A stretch of DNA of 16,764 nt. It comes from an uncultured Negativicutes bacterium (GTDB taxonomy: Bacteria; Bacillota; Negativicutes; Acidaminococcales; Acidaminococcaceae). The notes beneath the pieces were generated by a model. That model searched no databases. It was not told the origin of the DNA and was given only the letters and a program-made list of their open reading frames with translations. The stretch spans positions 1 through 16,764 of the forward strand of contig CALAZX010000158.1 in assembly GCA_937926555.1 (NCBI GenBank), given 5' to 3'. The position numbers and the translations under genes were made by a program. This document shows, in pieces, positions 12,100-16,764 of the stretch; the stretch's first letter is position 1; every line of letters begins with the position of its first letter.

Positions 12100-13359
12100 T
12101 CATTCTTCCGAAGCTTTCTTCGCCGCTTCCTCCAGCTTCCGTTTCCGCAGCTCCCGCTCCTTCTCCCGTTCCCGGACTTTCATCCGGACCTCGTCCTCCG
12201 GCACCTTGTCCACTTTGATGACAGGGATCAGCTTGGGGTTGCGCTCCCGGATCTTCTCGCCCACCAGCCGCACCAGCTCCGCGTCGGTTTTCGGATAGCC
12301 GAAGGGCACCGCCATGTCGAAGATGATGTTGGTGTGGGTCCGGCCCTTCACCACCCGGAAATCGTGGAAGCAGAGGCAGGGGTCCACCTCTTCCAGCAGG
12401 GTCTCCACCCGGCCATAGAGCTCTTTCGTCAGCGGGTCGTTCACCACGATGGGGTCCATGTGGATCACCGCCTCGCAGCGGAATTTCGTGCCCAGCTCCT
12501 TCTCCACCCGGTCAATCAGGTCGTGGATCTCCAGGATGTCGCTCTTGGAGGAGACCTCCGCATGGAGGGACATCATGAACCGGCCCGGGCCGTAATCATG
12601 GACCACCAGGTCATGGACACCCAGGATCTCCTCATGGGCCATCACCGTGGCCTCCACCTCCGCCACCAGCTCCGGGGACGGGGGATTGCCCAGCAGCGGG
12701 CTGATGGTGTCGCGGGCGGCGTCCCAGCCTGCCTTGGCGATGAGCAGCGCCACCACCACGCCGCAGTAGCCGTCGATATTCCAGCCGGTATAGTGGGCCA
12801 CCAGGGAAGCCAGCAGCACCACGGAGGTGGATGCCGCGTCGGAGATGCTGTCCGTGGCGGTGGCCTCCATGACCTTGCTGTTGATGGCCTCTCCGGCCTC
12901 TTTATTGTTGTAGTACATATAGACCTTCACCAGGATGGACACCACCAAAATCAGGCCGATAGTACCGTTGAAGAGCACCGCCTCGGGATGGAGGATCTTC
13001 TCCACGGAGGACACCAGCAGCTGGTAGGCCATCAGCAGGATCAGCAGCGCCACGATGAGTCCCGTCACATACTCCAGCCGGCCGTGGCCGAAAGGATGCT
13101 CCGATTCCGCCTCCTTACCCGCCAGCCGGAATCCCACGATGGAGATCAGGGAGGACCCCGCGTCGGACAGGTTGTTCAGGGCGTCCGCCATGATGGCGAT
13201 GGAGTTGCTGACCAACCCCGCCGCCAGCTTGAAGGCGAAGAGGAAGACGTTGAAGAATATCCCCACCACGCCGTTGAGGATGCCATAGGACTGGCGCACC
13301 GCCGGGTCCGTCACGTTCATATAGTTTTTGATGAAAAACCGTGCGAGAAAAACAGTCAT
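12100..13359 (-). CDS. Cation diffusion facilitator family metal exporter with doubled C-terminal domain (419 aa)
   Basis: CDF proteins export divalent metals such as Zn, Mn or Fe in exchange for protons, as dimers in the cytoplasmic membrane. Six hydrophobic segments lie at roughly 26-48, 52-78, 96-118, 128-150, 172-190 and 195-212. The transport site appears as D59-x3-N63 in helix 2 (ADALNNLSD) and D170-x3-D174 in helix 5 (TDSISD), with the family loop HPFGHGRLEY (88-97). An Asn and three Asp, without the His of Zn exporters such as YiiP, lean toward Mn or Fe, but the metal is not certain. After the membrane part, two similar cytoplasmic domains follow (228-302 and 310-384), then a Lys/Arg/Glu-rich tail. 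The start at 13359 (MTVFLARFF) has AAGGA 7 nt upstream; a longer frame to 13404 has no such site. The gene stands alone between terminators. Confidence 0.9.
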   Translation of the reverse strand: MTVFLARFFIKNYMNVTDPAVRQSYGILNGVVGIFFNVFLFAFKLAAGLVSNSIAIMADALNNLSDAGSSLISIVGFRLAGKEAESEHPFGHGRLEYVTGLIVALLILLMAYQLLVSSVEKILHPEAVLFNGTIGLILVVSILVKVYMYYNNKEAGEAINSKVMEATATDSISDAASTSVVLLASLVAHYTGWNIDGYCGVVVALLIAKAGWDAARDTISPLLGNPPSPELVAEVEATVMAHEEILGVHDLVVHDYGPGRFMMSLHAEVSSKSDILEIHDLIDRVEKELGTKFRCEAVIHMDPIVVNDPLTKELYGRVETLLEEVDPCLCFHDFRVVKGRTHTNIIFDMAVPFGYPKTDAELVRLVGEKIRERNPKLIPVIKVDKVPEDEVRMKVREREKERELRKRKLEEAAKKASEE

Positions 13360-13433
13360 GTCATTTCCTTCTTTTTCACTGGGTAAATTGATTATTCCTA
13401 TCATATACCAGAACCGGATAAAAAGAAAGTCAG

Positions 13434-13468
13434 AAAGCGTACCGGAGAATCCCCCTCCGATACGCTTT
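13434..13468. terminator. Probable terminator between panD and the CDF gene
   Basis: AAAGCGTA-C-CGGAG pairs with CTCCG-A-TACGCTTT (one C-A mismatch, 7-nt loop). TTTTCCTGTTTT follows on the plus strand; on the minus strand the T-tract is broken (CTGACTTTCTTTTT). It is about 130 nt past the panD stop, so it may end the pan transcript, but the minus-strand signal is imperfect. Confidence 0.6.
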
Positions 13469-13470
13469 TC

Positions 13471-13500
13471 CTGTTTTCATTCTATTTATGCTGTTTTCAT
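13471..13500. repeat. Two copies of CTGTTTTCAT, 20 bp apart
   Basis: The 10-mer CTGTTTTCAT occurs at 13471-13480 and 13491-13500, a 20-bp period, which places the copies on the same face of the helix. It lies 112-141 bp upstream of the CDF start in AT-rich DNA. It could be a regulator site or chance; the region 13501-13600 shows nothing else I can assign. Confidence 0.3.
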
Positions 13501-13600
13501 CGTTTTTTCGCCAGTTTACAGCGATTTAAGACGATTTTCTTTTTTTAATAGAGCTGGAAGCATCCATCCGGAGAACTCTCGGCTCTCCGCACTCCGGAGA

Positions 13601-14014
13601 TTATCTGCCTTCCGCCAGGCGCATGGCCTCGGTCTCGGTCTGCCCGGCTTTCTCCTGCCCGATATTGTCCACGGGACGGTTGTGCCCGTCCACCATGACC
13701 ACTTTGGGCACGCAGGCCCGGGCCTCCTCCTCGTCCATCCAGGCGTAGGCGATGATGATCACCGTGTCTCCCACCTGGACCATCCGGGCGGCCGCTCCGT
13801 TCAGACAGATCACGCCGCTGCCCCGCTCGCCTTTGATGACATAGGTCTCCAGGCGGCTGCCGTTGTTGTTGTCCACAATCTGGACCCGCTCCCCGGGAAG
13901 GATCCCGGCGGCATCCATCAGGTCCTCGTCGATGGTGATACTTCCCATGTAGTCCAGACGGGCCTGGGTCACCGTGGCCCGGTGGATTTTTCCGTGAAAC
14001 ATATGATACTGCAT
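13601..14014 (-). CDS. panD: PanD, aspartate 1-decarboxylase (137 aa)
   Basis: PanD converts L-aspartate to beta-alanine for pantothenate synthesis, using a pyruvoyl group made by self-cleavage. The cleavage site is Gly24-Ser25 in YMGSITID, at the same position as in E. coli, which supports the start at 14014 over the Met at residue 5. Other family segments are KIHRATVTQA (9-18), NNNGSRLETYVIKGERGSG and LNGAAARMVQVGDTVIIIAYA, the last with the conserved NGAAAR. The C-terminus is about ten residues longer than in E. coli and polar. The start overlaps the panC stop as TGATG, with AGGAGG 7 nt before the ATG, so panD is coupled to panC. It is the last gene of the cluster. Confidence 0.97.
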   Translation of the reverse strand: MQYHMFHGKIHRATVTQARLDYMGSITIDEDLMDAAGILPGERVQIVDNNNGSRLETYVIKGERGSGVICLNGAAARMVQVGDTVIIIAYAWMDEEEARACVPKVVMVDGHNRPVDNIGQEKAGQTETEAMRLAEGR

Positions 14015-14883
14015 CAGTGCGCCTCCTGTTTTTCCGTGTCCAGCACGATATTGTCGATCAGCCGGGTGGTGCCGAATTTCACGGCCACCGCCAGCAGATG
14101 GGGATTCTCCAGCTCATGTTCCGCGCCGCTCAGGTCCGGCAGACGGTACAGTTCGATATAGTCCACATTGCTCATGGGTTCCGACAGGATCACCCGGTGG
14201 ACGATGTCCAGCAGGTCCTGGCTGCTGCGCATGCCGTTGTCGAAAGCCAGCTTGGCGGCCTTCAGTGCCTGGGAGAGGACAAGCCCGGCACGGCGCTCCT
14301 CCGGGCTGAGATAGGCGTTCCGGGAGCTCTTGGCCAGTCCGTCCGCCTCGCGGATGATGGGCATCACGCGGATCTCCAGGAGGAAGAACAGGTCTTTCAC
14401 CATCCGTTTCAGCACCAGGGCCTGCTGGGCATCCTTCTGTCCGAAGTAGGCCCGGTCCGGCTGGGCCAGATGGAACAGCTTGGTCACCACGGTGGCCACG
14501 CCCCGGAAATGGATGGGACGGCTCTTGCCGCAGAGCACCTGTGTCACATTGCCCGTCACCTCCACCCAGGTCATCTCGTCACTGGGATACATCTCCTTGG
14601 CGGTCGGCGCGAAAACAACGTCCGCACCCATCTCCTCCGCCAATCGGCAGTCCGCGTCCAGGGTGCGGGGATAGGCCTCCAGGTCCTCCCCCGGTCCGAA
14701 CTGGGTGGGGTTCACGAAAACGCTGACCACCACTTTGTCGTTCTCTTTCCGCGCGGCGGCGATAAGGGAACCGTGCCCCTCATGCAGCGCGCCCATGGTG
14801 GGGACCAGGCCAATGCTCTGTCCCTCTTTCTTGAAACGGGAGATCTCCTCCCGCAGTTCCGCGATTGTTCTGCAAAGTCTCAT
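14014..14883 (-). CDS. panC: PanC, pantothenate synthetase (289 aa)
   Basis: PanC joins pantoate and beta-alanine with ATP, through a pantoyl-adenylate, to give pantothenate. It belongs to the nucleotidyltransferase fold: the HIGH-like motif is PTMGALHEGH (28-37, His34 and His37), followed by FVNPTQFGPGEDLEAYPR (56-73), which binds pantoate (Gln61), then GQKDAQQ (148-154), and the KMSKS-like loop AKSSRN (184-189) within DGLAKSSRNAYLSPEER. The length is typical. AAAGGAA is close to the ATG, and the gene lies 21 nt after panB. It shares one base with panD. Confidence 0.98.
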   Translation of the reverse strand: MRLCRTIAELREEISRFKKEGQSIGLVPTMGALHEGHGSLIAAARKENDKVVVSVFVNPTQFGPGEDLEAYPRTLDADCRLAEEMGADVVFAPTAKEMYPSDEMTWVEVTGNVTQVLCGKSRPIHFRGVATVVTKLFHLAQPDRAYFGQKDAQQALVLKRMVKDLFFLLEIRVMPIIREADGLAKSSRNAYLSPEERRAGLVLSQALKAAKLAFDNGMRSSQDLLDIVHRVILSEPMSNVDYIELYRLPDLSGAEHELENPHLLAVAVKFGTTRLIDNIVLDTEKQEAH

Positions 14884-14904
14884 GTTTCCTTTGTCCTCCC
14901 TGTC

Positions 14905-15741
14905 TCAGTAGAGTTTTTTCAGCACGTCGTCCTGGATGGAGAAGGTATGCTCCTCCGCCGGAAAGGTCCGCGCCTTGGTGTCGGCGATGTAGGCCTGGAC
15001 CGCATCCACCACCACCTGGTGGACATCGGCGTATTTCTTCACGAATTTGGGACAGAAACCGGTGGACACGCCCAGCAGGTCGTTGCAGACCAGCACCTGT
15101 CCGTCACAGGCGCTGCCGGCTCCGATACCGATGGTCACGGCCTTTTTCAGGATGCCGGTGACTTTCTCCGCCAGGGCCGCCGGAACACATTCCAGCACGA
15201 TGGCGAAAGCGCCGGCCTCCTCCAGGGCCCGGGCGTCATCCAGCAGCTTCTGTGCCGCATCGCTGTCCTTGCCCTGGACCTTGAAACCGCCCAGCTGGTT
15301 CACGGACTGGGGGGTGAGACCGATATGGCCCACTACGGGGATGCCCGCGGTGACCATCTTCTTCACCAGGGGAGCCACCTCGCTGCCACCCTCCAGCTTC
15401 ACTGCCGTGCAGCCGGTCTCTTTCAGGAAACGGCCCGCATTATGCAGCGCCTCGTTCATATCCCCCTCATAGCTCATGAAGGGCATGTCGCCCACCACCA
15501 GGGCGCGGCTGTTGCCCCGCATCACCGCTTTGGTGTGGTGGATCATCTCGTCCATGGTCACCGGGATGGTGGAGGAATACCCCAGCATCACGTTCCCCAG
15601 GGAGTCCCCTACCAGAATCATGTCCACGCCGGCCTCGTTCACGTTGCGGCTCATGGCGTAGTCATACGCGGTGATCATGGTCACCGGCACACCCTGCTCT
15701 TTCATCTTCCGGATATCGGTAATGGTCAATGTCTTTTCCAT
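14905..15741 (-). CDS. panB: PanB, ketopantoate hydroxymethyltransferase (278 aa)
   Basis: PanB moves a hydroxymethyl group from methylene-tetrahydrofolate to 2-ketoisovalerate, making ketopantoate, the first committed step to pantothenate. The TIM-barrel active-site residues are in place: Asp46 in LVGDSLGNVMLGY, Asp85 in VVGDMPF, Lys115 and Glu117 in AVKLEGG, His139 in VGHIGLTPQ and Glu184 in VLECVP. The C-terminal half carries IGIGAGSACDGQVLV, also a family hallmark. The length is normal (E. coli 264 aa). AAGGAG lies 6 nt before the ATG. A 151-nt gap with short repeats separates it from the DUF2520 gene upstream, but no promoter is clear there, so the four genes may be one operon. Confidence 0.98.
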   Translation of the reverse strand: MEKTLTITDIRKMKEQGVPVTMITAYDYAMSRNVNEAGVDMILVGDSLGNVMLGYSSTIPVTMDEMIHHTKAVMRGNSRALVVGDMPFMSYEGDMNEALHNAGRFLKETGCTAVKLEGGSEVAPLVKKMVTAGIPVVGHIGLTPQSVNQLGGFKVQGKDSDAAQKLLDDARALEEAGAFAIVLECVPAALAEKVTGILKKAVTIGIGAGSACDGQVLVCNDLLGVSTGFCPKFVKKYADVHQVVVDAVQAYIADTKARTFPAEEHTFSIQDDVLKKLY

Positions 15742-15794
15742 GATGTTCTCCTTTTTGTCAGCATATTTTCCGTCTTCGGGATTTCCGTCCCGGG

Positions 15795-15860
15795 CCTCAG
15801 CTCCGGGCTTCCTTCCTCAGGATTTCCTCAGGCTTCACGCCTCAGGATTTCCGTCCTCAG
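15795..15860. repeat. Degenerate short repeats containing CCTCAG upstream of panB
   Basis: CCTCAG occurs five times in 66 bp (15795, 15815, 15826, 15840 and 15855). Most copies sit next to GATTTCC or GGCTTC words, and the pattern trails off at TTCTTCAGGCTT (about 15864). On the transcribed strand the unit is CTGAGG, with GGAAATCC beside it. Spacing is irregular (11-20 bp). It looks like decayed slippage repeats in the gap before panB. Confidence 0.5.
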
Positions 15861-15892
15861 ACTTTCTTCAGGCTTTTCCATGCCGCCTGTTC

Positions 15893-16764
15893 TCACTGCA
15901 CTTTCCGGAGGGGCAGGCACTCCGCCCCTTCCAGCAGCAGAGCCAGGCGCTTCCGCTGGACATCGTCCAGTTCCGGCGCGATGGCCACCGTCTCCAGGCC
16001 CAGACCCCGGTACAGCGCCATGAACTCCGGAGGCAGCACCGCCAGGTGTTTCTCCACGGTGGTGCCGTCACCCCGGGCGATAGGTCCCGTGAGGGCCGAA
16101 GCGGCCTCACCGGCCCGCTCCAGGTTGGCCACCGTGCCTTTCAGCAGCGGCAGCAGGGCCTGCAGTCCAGCAGGCCCGCTTCCGGTCCAGCGGCTCATCA
16201 GCTTCTGGGCCAGGGTCATCAGCGTCACCGTGTAGTTGGAGCAGACACAGGCCGCCGCATGGTACAGGGCCCGGTCCTCCGCCGGCACGGTGAAGGGCAC
16301 GCTCCCCAGGGCACGGGCCAGCGCTTCCCCGGTCTCCACAGCTGCCGGACCGCCGTCCAGAGCCACATACACGCCCTGCCAGCTTGCCGGACCGCCGGCG
16401 AAACTCTGCAGGGGATGGAAGCTGCCGCAACGGCAGCCCGCCGCAGCCAGGGCTTCCAGCTCCCCGGTCCCCGCGGCGCCGCTGCAATGGAACACGGTCT
16501 TCACGTCTTCCGGGGGAACCGGCCGGTCTTGTTTCTTCTCCGGCATTCCGCCGGATCCGGATTCCAGTCCGGTGGCTTCCGCCACCACGATATCCGGCCC
16601 AATACCAACATCAAGTCTCTTCCGTCCCGTGTCCAGTCCCGCCGCCAGCTCCTCCGCCACCGGGCGGATGCTCCGGTCCGGTACTGCCAGGAAGACGGTG
16701 CCGCAGTGCTCCAGCACTTCCGCCGGGGTCATGCCGGGGACGCCCAGCTCCGCTGCCGCCTTCC
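15893..16764 (-). CDS. Rossmann-like/DUF2520 NAD(P)-dependent reductase, possible ketopantoate reductase (5' end outside window)
   Basis: The frame stays open to the window edge, reading AAAELGVPGM just before the first Met at 16732, so that Met is internal and the N-terminal nucleotide-binding loop (GxGxxG) is missing only because the window ends. Visible parts are the second half of a Rossmann domain (CGTVFLAVPDRSI, then VFHCSGAAG), a SFHPLQSFAGG segment typical of this family, and the helical DUF2520 domain with DRALYHAAACVCSNYTVTLM and ALTGPIARGDGTTVEKHL. An unusual Gly/Pro/charged insertion lies at about 16510-16640, between the strand after VAEEL and VFHCSG. The pan cluster has no panE; proteins of this type next to panB are candidates for the missing ketopantoate-to-pantoate step (I recall the PanG type of enzyme, not verified here). 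The family call is fairly sure, the substrate is inferred. Confidence 0.8.
   Translation of the reverse strand, partial: KAAAELGVPGMTPAEVLEHCGTVFLAVPDRSIRPVAEELAAGLDTGRKRLDVGIGPDIVVAEATGLESGSGGMPEKKQDRPVPPEDVKTVFHCSGAAGTGELEALAAAGCRCGSFHPLQSFAGGPASWQGVYVALDGGPAAVETGEALARALGSVPFTVPAEDRALYHAAACVCSNYTVTLMTLAQKLMSRWTGSGPAGLQALLPLLKGTVANLERAGEAASALTGPIARGDGTTVEKHLAVLPPEFMALYRGLGLETVAIAPELDDVQRKRLALLLEGAECLPLRKVQ

Noticed and set aside
14017..16023. A 668-codon open frame on the plus strand across the pan genes
   Set aside because: It is antisense to three certain genes, rich in His/Val/Gln as expected from reading GC-rich codons backwards, and has no ribosome-binding site. Similar shadows at 12025-13386, 5756-7027, 3500-4738 and 8413-9372 were dropped for the same reason.
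1..16764. Insertion sequences, CRISPR arrays, prophage or integrated elements near the tRNA genes
   Set aside because: No transposase or integrase motif, no regularly spaced repeats, and no duplicated tRNA 3' ends were seen.

Overview
The window looks like ordinary chromosome from a GC-rich member of the Bacillota, probably a clostridial or Negativicutes anaerobe (inference; Acidaminococcus-like is one guess). The grounds are a SUF operon in the order sufC-sufB-sufD-sufS-sufU, with a Zn-type SufU and neither SufA nor SufE; a clostridial-type RsmH paralogue; GC-rich third codon positions beside AT-rich promoters with near-consensus sigma-70 boxes; and many intrinsic terminators. I see no transposase, integrase, CRISPR array, phage gene or rRNA.

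Layout. 62-725 (-): a tRNA cluster transcribed Lys(CTT)-Val(TAC)-Asp(GTC)-Phe(GAA) from a strong promoter, followed by a 63-residue two-helix membrane protein and a terminator. 887-1447 (+): a small exported protein of unknown function with its own promoter and terminator. 1478-2852 (+): an RsmH-family 16S rRNA methyltransferase with an unusual leader. 2868-7970 (-): the five-gene SUF Fe-S assembly operon, behind two tandem promoters and a possible 41-codon leader ORF. 8085-8257 (-): a single tRNA-Thr(CGT) unit. 8311-11939 (+): sbcD-sbcC, the SbcCD (Mre11-Rad50 type) DNA end-processing nuclease. 12100-13359 (-): a cation diffusion facilitator with a duplicated C-terminal domain. 13601-16764 (-): panD, panC, panB and, at the window edge, a 5'-truncated Rossmann/DUF2520 gene. 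This last cluster supplies most or all of the pathway from ketoisovalerate and aspartate to pantothenate.

How the genes work together. SufS removes sulfur from cysteine, SufU relays it, and SufBC2D builds the cluster. SbcC and SbcD form one complex from overlapping genes. PanB makes ketopantoate, the DUF2520 protein may reduce it to pantoate, PanD makes beta-alanine, and PanC joins the two products. The other genes are independent units separated by terminators, several of them bidirectional between convergent genes.

No clearly new multi-gene system is visible. The points most worth a second look are small: the rsmH leader (a 7-codon ORF inside alternative hairpins), the suf leader (a palindrome over the -10 box and a possibly leaderless ORF), the compact SbcC, the CDF exporter with a doubled C-terminal domain, and the candidate ketopantoate reductase in the pan cluster.
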